Shown here piece after piece: positions 53,600 to 64,000 of a stretch of DNA of 64,000 nt. Where the stretch lies: the NCBI GenBank assembly GCA_018857735.1, contig JABMCL010001863.1:163501-227500 (forward strand), given 5' to 3'. Under the pieces are notes generated by a model that saw nothing but the letters and a program-made list of their open reading frames with translations, was not told the DNA's origin and searched no databases. The number at the start of each line of letters is the position of its first letter. Within the stretch, counting starts at the first letter, position 1. This DNA comes from Alviniconcha marisindica. Lineage: Eukaryota; Mollusca; Gastropoda; Provannidae. The translations under genes were made by a program, and so were the position numbers.

Positions 53600-53856
53600 T
53601 TATGCGTTACATGTGTCTTTTTACGCCACCGGCCACCGGTGTGAAAGCAGATGGATAATGGGATCTTTAACGTGAGCAACAATGTGTGTAAACGGCGAAG
53701 GCGAGACAGGCACTGCAGAAGTGTTGGCTCAGAAGAACTGAAAAATTATCTTTCACCCTGTCGCGTCCAGGAGTCAAGCCTTGGTCACCGGACGCCTTAG
53801 CTAAGCAGCCACCAGCTCCCGCCATCACACCTCCCCCGCCATCACACCTCCCCCCT

Positions 53857-53880
<24 letters not shown>
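53600..53880 (-). mobile_element. tRNA-derived SINE remnant and CA tract
   Basis: The reverse complement from about 53822 reads GGGAGCTGGTGGCTGCTTAG and later GGCTTGACTCCTGG (A- and B-box-like). The body contains ATGGGATCTTTAACGTG near 53660, a phrase also met in variant form near 47430. A CA microsatellite lies at about 53858-53888. Confidence 0.5.
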
Positions 53881-53892
<12 letters not shown>

Positions 53893-54054
53893 CGTCACAC
53901 ACTCTTTTGGCTCAGAGAGAAAAGTGTTATGACTCATGTGCAGGACGCCCATCTAGCTGGCTGTGGCAATCCTTCACGTGCCAACTTCCTTCGACACTAG
54001 AAATGTGATACGTTTTTTTCGTTTTTGTTTTGTTTTGCTCGGTGATAAATTGTT

Positions 54055-54710
54055 TGACTGTTGAGCCTTAACGTCCACAGAGGCTCGGTTTACTAGGAAC
54101 GGGGCTGGGTGGGGGTGGGGGGTGGGGGGGGGGGGTAACCTATGAATAGCTCGTCCCAAACGCTCCGATCCACAAGACCGAAGAGACCATCAGCCACCAC
54201 GGGGACCTAGCCAGTGTACTTCGCAACTTGCTCTATCAACACTGCTGTGCGGTACAAAGTCACAATGACAGTCCGAACAATCAGCTGTTGAACCCCGAGG
54301 CAAAGAACAGTCCAGTTCACTACGACAGCCCAGCTCCACCTCCCTCTTCACGCCGTTCCTGGGCTCTGGTCGATGATAACGCTCACCTAGCCTTTCAGTC
54401 GTTGATCCAGGACACAAGGTTTATTTCCTTGCGTCTTCTTTCAGGCGGCTCCTACGAAAAGCGCGGACTGTGGGCATCATCTGAATCACTGCCAAGAACG
54501 GGTCAATGCGTGCAGGTCAGACTGCACAGGTCTTAGGTTACAGCACAGGCAAACAGCCGAAAAGATGACGAAGACAAACTGAGGAGGGTGAGAGGGGTGG
54601 CGACTTGCGATGATGGCGACCTGCAGCAAATGGGATGTGTTTTCTTGGTGCTTAACGTCCACCGAAACCTCTTACGGTTTATTAGTGACGGGGGAAGTGG
54701 GCGGTAGGGT
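54055..54710. repeat. Two SINE-end copies with TTAACGTCCAC...TTAGTGACGG motifs
   Basis: CTTAACGTCCACAGAGGCTC with ACTAGGAACGGGG (about 54067-54105) and GTGCTTAACGTCCACCGAAA with TTATTAGTGACGG (about 54648-54692) match the end of the SINE at 47.8 kb. The sequence between has no supported gene. Confidence 0.6.
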
Positions 54711-54817
54711 ACCTAAGTTTGCTCGCTCCAATCGTTTTCGTACACTAAAATAACAAACAAAAAGCTGACTGACCACCACCAAAACAATAGATCATTTGGG
54801 ATAATTGTAGTCTGAAA

Positions 54818-55548
54818 TTAGCAGAAGAACTGGAAAGTCTACACCTCGATGCAATAAGAACCATTATAGGAGCTGTTCGCGGAACAAGTCACCAGAAACT
54901 ATACACTGAATCAGGGCTTACGACTTTACGAGAAAGACGCTTCAGACACAAAATTATTATGTACCACAAGATTGTTCAAGAAAATACCCCGACTTACTTG
55001 AAAGAACATTTACCCCCACTTGAAACAATCATCCATACCATCGACGACGACCACTCCAACGACAGGTACCAAAACATAAGACTGAGACTTACAGGCAATC
55101 ATTTTTCCCATCGACAACTACACTGTGGAATAATTTACCAGAAAACATACAGCGAACAGAATCAATTAGTCAAGTTAAACACTTCCTCTCCAGAAATGAC
55201 ACAAATCCCCCGCCTTTCTTTCACAACGGTAGTCGAAAAGCACAGATAACACATTGCAAACTCCGTCTTGGAATAAGCGACCTAAATTACGACCTATTAA
55301 ACAGACACTTAACAACAAATAGCTGTTGTGATTGTGGAGAAAGAAAAGAAACATCTGAACACTACATTCTACACTGCCCACGTTTTACACACGTACGTCA
55401 AAACACCATATTCAGACTCCCTGCAAATTTGCTAAACATTACTACCCTCCTGCAAGGGGATCCAAACATATCAAACAATATGAACTCATTAATATTTAAA
55501 GCTGTCCAAGACTTCATTACCCAGTCCGGCCGTTTTGCCATGGAATGA
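54818..55548 (+). pseudogene. 3' portion of a non-LTR retrotransposon reverse transcriptase ORF
   Basis: The reading starts LAEELESLHLDAIRTIIGAV and runs through TLRERRFRHKIIMYHKIV. A frameshift falls between about 55130 and 55230. It then continues HCKLRLGISDLNYDLLNRHL, SCCDCGERKETSEHYILHCP and ends SGRFAME at a TGA (55546-55548). The RLxxSxLNxxL and CxCGxxxExxxHxxxxCP blocks are typical of the region after the reverse transcriptase core in non-LTR elements. It is followed by a CT run and an AT-rich tail to about 55800. The catalytic core is missing, so this is 5' truncated, as expected from incomplete target-primed reverse transcription. Confidence 0.8.
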
Positions 55549-55585
55549 CAAACTCAATTAAATAGTTACTGGCAGCGCATAAGAG

Positions 55586-55587
<2 letters not shown>

Positions 55588-55618
<31 letters not shown>
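55588..55618. repeat. CT microsatellite
   Basis: Short pure CT array just after the retroelement stop codon. Confidence 0.9.
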
Positions 55619-55619
<1 letters not shown>

Positions 55620-56567
55620 ATTTTTTTGATTGATTTTGTTGTTGTTTTCATGTTGTTTAATATAAACATACATACCCGTTGTTGCAAAATGAATTAATTA
55701 GTAAATTATGTTTGTGAACATTTACTATAAGCCTAGCTTGTTTAATGCTCATACAATGATTTTGATTGTCCATATTTTCATGAATGTAAATAAACTTTGT
55801 TTAAACCAACAATAGATTATAAAGTGATGGGGAACTCGCAAGTGCAAAGCAACTTGTACACTCCGCAACTTAATGTTTCAACCGTTGTAGGGAACACAGT
55901 GATAGGGACAGTGTCCACAGAAACAATTGCTGAGAACAATTCAGCAGCAAGACAATCCGTCCAGCCACGACAGCCCAGCGACCACAGCCTGTTCACACAG
56001 CTCCCTGGACTGAAGAAAAGGGCCTGAGCGTGCGGGTTTCTTTCAAGATCTCACAGCTCAAGCAGAAAACGGCGAAAATTGCGCGTGTGGAAGTCCGCGA
56101 TTTGCATGCCACGAAAGACCGCTTGGTATGCATGCGCGCGGCTGTCGGCTTATGCCTGTCACGATCGGACGTGTCAGAGCCTTCACCAGCACGGCACGTC
56201 TTCTCTCGGCGCTAACAAGAGCCGATCAAAAGTTTTAATCAAGTCCAGCAGCCAGAACAGCTCCCAGTTTCAGCCAGGGCCCCCTTTGTTCAATTCCAGA
56301 CGCTGCGCGGCTGTCCAGTTGTAAATCTGACCACAAAAAGTCGTGAAAATATGAAACGTGATGTGATTTTAACATCGTCAATACCATGTGATTAAAGCAA
56401 TTTTCCTTTGACTTGAAGTAAATAAAAATCACATCTTTGCTGTGCACGTTCAAAAGCCCTGTGATCCTTACTGGCAAAGTCACAGTCAGGGGATTCCTAG
56501 CTGGCGTACCCATCGTTTCCAGCCTGCAAATGTCTGTACTGGACAGACCGTCCATCTCAAAGCGTGT

Positions 56568-56785
56568 TCACACGGGCCAAACATCGCGGGATAGCGCTGT
56601 TTCTGGCCAGATATTGCGGTATAGCGTTTTCCTGGCCGGATATCGCGGGATAGCGCTGTTTGTGGCTAAATAGCGCGGGATAGCGTTATTTCTGGCCAAA
56701 CGTCGCGGGATAGCGTTGCTTTGGCAAAAATATCACGGGATAGCGTTTTTCTGGCCAAATATCGCAGGATAACGCAGTGTCGCCT
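56568..56785. repeat. 30-bp GC-rich minisatellite (ATATCGCGGGATAGCGCTGT core)
   Basis: About seven imperfect units of 29-30 bases, each with CGCGGGATAGCG followed by TTTCTGGCCAAA or a variant. CpGs are preserved. Confidence 0.9.
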
Positions 56786-57507
56786 TTTCTGACTTCGGGG
56801 TTAAACTAACATCAGACACGAACACAGCTCTCCTTTGCAGTGTTCACCGATTCGCCTGCCGGCGTGGAGAGATGGTCGTGAGAAACAAGATGTATCCACG
56901 CTTCAGTAGAGAAGCCACAGAGAGAAATACGCCATAATTATAGCCACAACTGGCAACGGCCACAACTCGCTGTATTTTAATACAAAGAAGAGAATATGCC
57001 GTGGGGACAATAAATCGACTGAGTGAAGCCCAGCTGTCACTAATGACACCTCTTTGACTTTGAGTGCGTCATGTAGTAGTTGTGTGTCAGGTAGTAGGTA
57101 CTTGAAAGAATCAACAATCAAATACACTTGGTAGCCAAGCATAAACGTCACATCTGGCAGAACACAATGTCACATCTCCAGAAGGAATCTGATTCATTGT
57201 TCACTTAATGGTCACTGTATGGTGGGAACCGATAAGAAAAAAGCGAAGGTGGATGAACCGGGGAGACAGAAAAGCAGAATTCGTGGTAGTGGACAAAGCA
57301 CTCAAGGCTATATTCTACCCTACTCCAGGCACAACAGCGGGAATCCTTCGCTCTGGGTTCTCAGCAGAGGGGACCTTTATTTCTGCATTCGCAGTACCTA
57401 ACTACCTTTTGGATGAAGACTGAGAAAATATGACGTGGAATGAACCGAAAAAAGCTTGAAATAACACAGACGGAATTCCTCTCAATAGACGAAACTTGCA
57501 AGTCAGC

Positions 57508-57508
<1 letters not shown>

Positions 57509-57566
<58 letters not shown>
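57509..57566. repeat. 58-base poly-C tract
   Basis: Uninterrupted C homopolymer followed by CA repeats. It can form a G-quadruplex on the minus strand and an i-motif on the plus strand. Confidence 0.95.
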
Positions 57567-57803
57567 ACACACACACACCTTCACCCGCAGAGTATCTTCG
57601 ACATTTGTGGATTCCTTGCAGAGGGGATATTCATTTCTGCGTCCACGGTATCCACCGCGGGGATCCGCAGTGGAAAGAAACACGCCACGTCGACAGCCCA
57701 GAAAGAACCACGCAGACAAGTAGGCCATGTCGACAGCTCATTAAAGAAGGCGTAGCCTTTGATTAGGCAGACAGCATGCCGGCTCCGTAATCGATGCGTA
57801 ATA

Positions 57804-57870
57804 ACCCCCCCCCCCCACACACACACACAAAAGGTGGGGGGGGGGGGGGGGGGGGGGGAGGGGGGCAGGG
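57804..57870. repeat. Poly-C, CA, poly-G cluster
   Basis: A C run (about 57804-57816) and CA repeats are followed within 20 bases by a 23-base G run (57836-57858). The C and G runs can pair as a GC hairpin. Confidence 0.9.
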
Positions 57871-58039
57871 GGGTGCACGACCATGCACCATGCAGGTTTG
57901 GGTGCCGGTAGCATTGTGCTGGCCTGCTGTTCGTGGTCTGTGGACTTCTGGGCTGTGCCGTCTGAGTGCGAGAAGGAGGGGCACTGACGTGTGAGACATC
58001 GATCCGCTGCCGCCAGCTTGGCGACACTCCCATTCCCGC

Positions 58040-58700
58040 TTTGTCCCTCTCTGTCTCTGTCTCCCTCCGCCCCTCTCCCACTTTTTTTGTCTCTGTCTCT
58101 GTCTCCCTCCGCCCCTCTCCCGCTTTGTCTGTCTCTGTCTCCCTCCGCCCCTCTCCCGCTTTGTCTGTCTCTGTCTCCCTCCGCCCCTCTCCCACTTTGT
58201 CCGTCTCTATCTCCTTCCGCCCCTCTCCCACTTTGTCTGTCTCTGTCTCTGTCTCCCTCCGCCCCACTCCCGCTTTGTCTGTCTCTGTCTCCCTCCGCCC
58301 CTCTCCCACTTTGTCCGCCTCTATCTCCTTCCGCCCCTCTCCCACTTTGTCTGTCTCTGTCTCCTTCCGCCCCTCTCCCGCTTTGTCTGGTCTCTGTCTC
58401 CCTCCGTCCCTCTCCCGCTTTGTCTGTCTCTGTCTCCCTCCGCCCCTCTCCCGCTTTGTCTGTCTCTGTCTCCCCTCCGCCCCTCCGCTTTGTCTGTCTC
58501 TGTCTCTGTCTGCCCCTCTCCCGCTTTGTCTGTCTCTGTCTCCCCTCCGCCCCTCCGCTTTGTCTGTCTCAGTTTCTATCTGCCACTCTCCCGCTTTGTC
58601 TGTCTCTGTCTCCCTCCGCCCCTCTCCCGCTTTGTCTGTCTCTGTCTCCCCTCCGCCCCTCCGCTTTGTCTGTCTCAGTCTCTGTCTGCCCCGCTCCGTC
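58040..58700. repeat. 36-bp pyrimidine-rich minisatellite
   Basis: The unit CTCCGCCCCTCTCCCGCTTT followed by GTCTGTCTCTGTCTCC recurs about eighteen times with variants of 24-42 bases. One strand is almost all pyrimidine, a triplex-prone (H-DNA) design. Since 36 is a multiple of three, long Ser/Pro/Leu- or Glu/Thr/Asp/Lys-rich open frames arise on both strands without implying a gene. Confidence 0.95.
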
Positions 58701-58811
58701 TCACACACCAAGCCGTCAGTTATTAAAATACATAGTGTTATTTTACCTTTTTCTTCATTTATTCACCAATCACCAATGTGTTAAAAATGGCGGTGGGAGG
58801 GGGGTGGGAGA

Positions 58812-58838
<27 letters not shown>
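58812..58838. repeat. 27-base poly-G tract
   Basis: G homopolymer in a G-rich stretch (58790-58855). Confidence 0.95.
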
Positions 58839-58842
<4 letters not shown>

Positions 58843-59248
58843 ATGAGGGGAGGGGGCAAGAAGGAGTTTACTTTCTGTAGACGTCAATGGTTGTACCCCA
58901 TGGCCAGCGAAGCCTCGCTTGAAAGTGCTTTAATCCCTTCACTGCCATGATGTCATTTGAAAACGACCAATATAAGTGCAAAATCTGAAACCCTTAAGCC
59001 TTTTTGTCTTCTTTTTGGCACTGGCACTGGCATGTGAAAGGATTGTCAGCACAACGCATAGATGTTATAGGACCAGAAAATATACTTCTTATATATATAT
59101 TTTTATATATATATTTTTTTATGCAGCAAAATATACACGTCCGTGCACCTTTCAGCCCGGAAAATTTACAGGCTGTGGGAGTGTAGGGGTTAAAGGGTAA
59201 CACAAACTAAGAATCCCGACTCACGTCGCTAATGTGCGTGCGTACGTG

Positions 59249-59255
59249 CGTGCGT

Positions 59256-59294
<39 letters not shown>

Positions 59295-59297
59295 CGT

Positions 59298-59353
<56 letters not shown>

Positions 59354-59366
59354 TGTGTGTGTGTGT

Positions 59367-59408
<42 letters not shown>

Positions 59409-59432
59409 TGTGGTGTTGTGTTGGTGTGTGTG

Positions 59433-59480
<48 letters not shown>
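59249..59480. repeat. TG microsatellite with CGTGCGTTCG interruptions
   Basis: About 230 bases of TG with repeated CGTGCGTTCG islands. It abuts the LTR-like repeat, whose first bases TGTGAGC continue the TG phase. Confidence 0.95.
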
Positions 59481-59485
<5 letters not shown>

Positions 59486-60680
59486 CAAGTGCTCTTTGTA
59501 CGTTTTTACAATAAAAGTCCCGCCCCGGTTATCAGATCCATGCAATTTCATTACTGTACTGTTAGTAACCCGGGAACCGGAGCAGACGACGCTTTTGTTT
59601 TGAAGCGCTGCGTGTTGCGTAACGCCACATGGCCTTCTCACAGCCGACCGGCAATAGCCGCCGGTGCGCGCCATTTTCAAATCTGTTTACTCCTTAATAT
59701 TTTGACCGCTTGTTTGTTTACCTACTCCTTGTTCACCTAGTCCTTTTTATGCAGCAAGCCATGTGTAATATAATTTGGCATCTTAGAATGTTTATTTAGA
59801 TCTTATTTAGACGCAGGATCGAGCTTAATCAGTAGCCGATGCCTCTCTGGGTCGATTCTTTTATAGCCGTCGTCTGCATGGCGCGTTCTCTGTTTAGTAC
59901 TAGTGAATAGCAGCGAATCGTTGTTTTGACTCGATTAAAGCAATTCTGTGTCGATCAATGCTTTGTCGTATAGTATTTTGCTTAGCTGACTTCATGTTTA
60001 GTGTTTATTTTGGGTTGAAATTAACTTATTGAGTATTGTGTACTGTAGAAGCTAAGTTGTATTCATGACTATCACTATCAGCGCTGCTGCGACTAAAATA
60101 ACGCGCCCCAGGCGAAAGTTCGCACCGATTGTTTTAGTGCTAGTCTTTGAGTGTGTTTTGCTTCTCTTACAGAGCGTTGTATTGTAATTGTTATGTACCA
60201 TTTTAACCGCGGGAGCATGCACTTTATTCTGATGTAAGTTTTATTGACAGTATATTTTGTACATTGTGTTAGTTGTGATTTAGTTGTACGAATCTGCTTA
60301 TAGACAGGTGCAAGCCACGCTTCCCACTCTTGTTGTAAATTAAATAAGTCATGTGTGTACATTTTGTTTATACGGTTTAAAAGGTTGTAACTGTAGCTTT
60401 TATTTGATGTATTTCATGTTTTAATTAGTTTAGTTATTGTTGAGGAAACTGTATTTGTGCGGGCCACGGAAACACAATTGTCAGCCATTTTGTGGTCCAG
60501 AAGGGCCGATTTCATTGTAACGATAGCGTGTGTTCCTTGCGGCCCGCGCAGTTCTCTTATCTATGCGTGCGCGTGAGGATTTTGGGAGTGCTGAGAAAGT
60601 TGTCTGCTGCTGTAGAATAAAGCCTGTTTGCCGTCGCCGCAGTCACCTACTTCACACCGTTACTCACTCGGTGACTGCAC
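59480..60680 (+). repeat. LTR-like dispersed repeat, copy 2 (CpG-rich)
   Basis: Alignable to 2161-3358 throughout. This copy keeps many CpGs and has AATAAA at about 60615 followed 65 bases later by the right end near GGTGACTGCA. TG start, CA end, an internal polyadenylation signal near the 3' edge and about 1.2 kb length fit an LTR. No tRNA primer site or internal domain is evident beside it. Confidence 0.6.
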
Positions 60681-61143
60681 TCAGTTGCAGCATGGACCTG
60701 TATATACGGCCCATGGTTGCAGCCTTTGTTTACGACGCGAACGTCCTAGAGCCAAACTCTGCACAAACTTCCATTTGCGCCATGGGAGCGCTCTATAGAA
60801 AAGACAGCAGTTGTTATTATAATTATTATAAGGACAGGATGAAGAAAGACAAAGATACGATGCACCGATGGAAAGTACGTTTTGCACGCTGCAAATAGGT
60901 AAAATGTTTGTTGGATGCAAACATGCAATGGATCAGTAAAATAATCAGTAGGAATGATCAAGGAACGTCCTGCCAAAACTGCCGTATCCAGGAAGGTGAC
61001 AAATTAAAATGTGCTTTCCGAGCGCATAGATGCCGTGAACTGACTGAACCCCGTGAGACTCATCTGGGAAGGAACTGCACCAGCAGCTCAAATTCTCTGG
61101 CAGTAAAAGGGTTAAGCAAATGAAGCTAGTCAAGGAAGGCTGT

Positions 61144-61249
<106 letters not shown>

Positions 61250-61782
61250 TTATATTGGTGTTAAAAGTACATAGTAGCACATGCTGATAATTATTACGCT
61301 GATTTGCCCCTGCTACTGCTGTCGCAGCTGTGCGATGTTCCCACTACCGTTACTCTACAGGACCATAGCTGTGACAGTTTCGGCCGGCCTTACTCCTGCC
61401 CAGCTGGACTATCTTTTGTGACCGTGCATAGCACCTTTAAGCTGGGGAGTCGGGGAGAGTAGGGGGGCCAGAGACCTGCTTTCGCATGCATGTGCGTACA
61501 TCAAAGGGCGTTAGTCGTACGTGTCGCCAGCAGCCCGAATAACTCCTGATGCTGACGCTTTGACGTTGATGGGCTGCCGCTGGTTAGTCACGTTTGGCTT
61601 CAGCCTCCGTGCCTCCACTTCTTAGTGGCTGGGGCTGGGCGTGAGAGGGTTCTGGCTGGCTGGCGTCTGCTGGCGGCTAGTCTGCTTGGGAACTCCGCCT
61701 GGTCTGCTACTTACCTCGAGTGAAAGCAGAGACATGTGCGAGTCGAAAAACTGACTGCCTGCAAAGGTAGGTGTTGTCATAG

Positions 61783-62235
61783 GTTTGAGTGTATTGGTTT
61801 GTTTGTACCATCATCGTTTTGAGTGTATTGGTTTGTTTGTACAATCATCGTTTTGAGTGTACTGGTTTGTTTGTACCATCATCGTTTTGAGTGTACTGGT
61901 TTGTTTGTACCATCATCGTTTTGAGTGTACTGGTTTGTTTGTATCATCATCGTTTTGAGTGTATTGGTTTCTACCATCATCGTTTTGAGTGTCATTGGTT
62001 TGTACCATCATCGTTTTGAGTGTACTGATTTGTTTGTACCATCATCGTTTTGAGTGTATTGGTTTGAACCATCATCGTTTTGAGTGTACTGATTTGTTTG
62101 TACCATCATCGTTTTGAGTGTATTGGTTTGTTTATACCATGATCGTTCTCAGTGTGTTGGTTTGTTCGTACCATCATCGTTCTCAAGGTATTGCCTTGTT
62201 TGTACTATCATCGTTTTGAGTGTATTACCTTGTTT
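61783..62235. repeat. 34-bp minisatellite (ACCATCATCGTTTTGAGTGT core)
   Basis: About thirteen units of TTGGTTTGTTTGT plus the core, with a few shortened units of about 28-30 bases lacking part of the GTTTGTTTGT segment. The rightmost units diverge (GTTCTCA for GTTTTGA). Confidence 0.95.
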
Positions 62236-62337
62236 GCTCGGCCACCATCGTTGAACGTTGCATGTTCTAATCAAGTTGTTGTCGTCGGCTGTTATTACCT
62301 ACATTGCTGGTGCCATGGCTGCTTCCGTCTTTACCCA

Positions 62338-63001
<664 letters not shown>

Positions 63002-63005
<4 letters not shown>

Positions 63006-64000
63006 GCATCGGTGAAGGATGGAGACACGTGGAACACAAAACCGTATGTCTATGTATGCTCGTTAGTGTGAATCACGACCCTTACTATTGATCCTCCGTT
63101 TTTAGCGTGGCTCGGATTAGCTGGCCCCGGGCGGTATGTTGAAATGCATCTTACAATTTTAGTTTTTATAATCACCCCGTCCCTCCTCCCTCTCTGTCTG
63201 TCGATATTAGTGTGTGTGTATGTCTCATGTGAAACCACCAGCCTCTCTCTCTCTGTGCACATGCCGCGGCACACAACAAACTCACTCCACCTTCCTCCTT
63301 CTCTCCTCACCTCGCCAGTCACTGTATGAACTGACCACGGTCGGACAATTTACTCGACAAATCTTGACGAGCCCCCTTAGGGAGCCAGGTGAGGCCGAGA
63401 GGCTGTTTTCTGACCTTCGCAGCGTGTTTCCCAAGGACGTATCTATTATGTTGTTTTCAGTACCGACACTAAATTGGTGTTTGCCGCCGGCGGTCTATGG
63501 GGCGGCGCGCTGCCTGGCAGTGTCCACACCCCCGCGGGTTGAATGTCGTGTGTCAGCCACTGGGAGGGTGGGGGGGGGGGGGGGGGGGGGGGGGGGAGGA
63601 GCACAGGGAGCGTAGAGACTCGGAGAGACATAAACAGCTTCCGCACCAACCTCGTCTGAAAAGTTGATGAGTACTTAATTCACCTGTTTTGTTCTGGTTT
63701 GTTTTTGCATTCGAGTTTTTCATTTCAGAGGAGATAACCACAAGAAGCTGCTGGGGTGAAGTTGTCGTGTTGCCATGTCAAAAACGTCAGTGTTGTGCAA
63801 CTGAGACTTGGTTTCGCATTAGCGTGTCATAATTATTACAGCGAGGGAGGAGAAAAAGCTCGTTTGTTGCTCAATGCCTCGAGCCATATAAGTTTTTACC
63901 AGGGCTGATACGTTGCATTCACGACTTTCTAGGTGTGCAGCCGGAATCAATTTCCTGTACACTTTACTCTTTCGGCCTGTCGAGATCTAAACATATAAAC
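63002..64000. other. CpG-rich terminal stretch, no gene supported
   Basis: Contains a 27-base poly-G tract (63570-63596). The base composition and CpG retention would suit a promoter region of a gene beyond the window, but no splice-supported exon was found. Confidence 0.4.

Noticed and set aside
53102..53644. 180-residue Gly-rich open frame
   Set aside because: Carried by two poly-G tracts whose length is unreliable; no family or splice signal.
55797..56027. 76-residue open frame with a Gly-Asn-Ser/Val-rich start
   Set aside because: Directly follows a retroelement tail, with no splice site, homology or polyadenylation support.
57581..58711. 376-residue minus-strand Glu/Thr/Asp/Arg-rich open frame, and plus-strand Ser/Pro/Leu frames over the same bases
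   Set aside because: The 36-bp repeat length is a multiple of three, so stop-free frames on both strands follow from the array. The minus frame also runs through homopolymer and CA tracts.

Overview
The window is nuclear DNA from an animal. It has short exons with GT/AG introns, a vertebrate-like exon layout for a ribosomal protein gene, vertebrate-alignable membrane proteins, tRNA-derived SINEs, Penelope-like, Jockey/CR1-type and Ty3-type retroelement debris, and many long microsatellites. An invertebrate, most likely a mollusc, fits best. That is inferred from the repeat style and the uneven CpG content, and nothing in the sequence proves the species.

Layout. From 1.9 to 13.5 kb a minus-strand gene encodes a small acidic, Tyr/Asn-rich protein that I cannot name. 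Four exons are visible and its 3' end is probably outside the window. It lies head to head with a plus-strand RPL39 gene (14,280-20,106), and about 0.8 kb separates the two start codons. RPL39 intron 1 holds a 2.25 kb DNA transposon with perfect 32-bp terminal inverted repeats. From 20.4 to 25 kb there is retroelement debris: a Penelope-like GIY-YIG fragment with its 3' region, tRNA-derived SINEs and an endonuclease fragment. From 26.5 to 41.6 kb a complete ten-exon plus-strand gene encodes the glucose-6-phosphate translocase SLC37A4 (426 aa). Its introns are full of Penelope-type tails, a Ty3 fragment and simple repeats. From 41.6 to 48.2 kb I see a minisatellite, SINEs and microsatellites but no supported gene. 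From 48.3 to 50.85 kb a two-exon gene encodes a divergent class A GPCR (655 aa) with a very long third intracellular loop. From 50.85 to 64 kb there is repeat-rich, CpG-rich intergenic DNA: minisatellites, long G/C homopolymers, two non-LTR retrotransposon C-terminal fragments and a second copy of a 1.2 kb LTR-like repeat.

How it fits together. RPL39 is a cytosolic ribosome component and SLC37A4 an ER transporter. Both are housekeeping genes in CpG-depleted DNA, with CpG-retaining patches at the likely promoters (about 13.4-14.3 and 25.1-25.8 kb). The GPCR and everything after about 46.7 kb are CpG-rich. This matches the mosaic gene-body methylation known from invertebrates. No prokaryotic feature, CRISPR array or functional tRNA/rRNA gene was seen.
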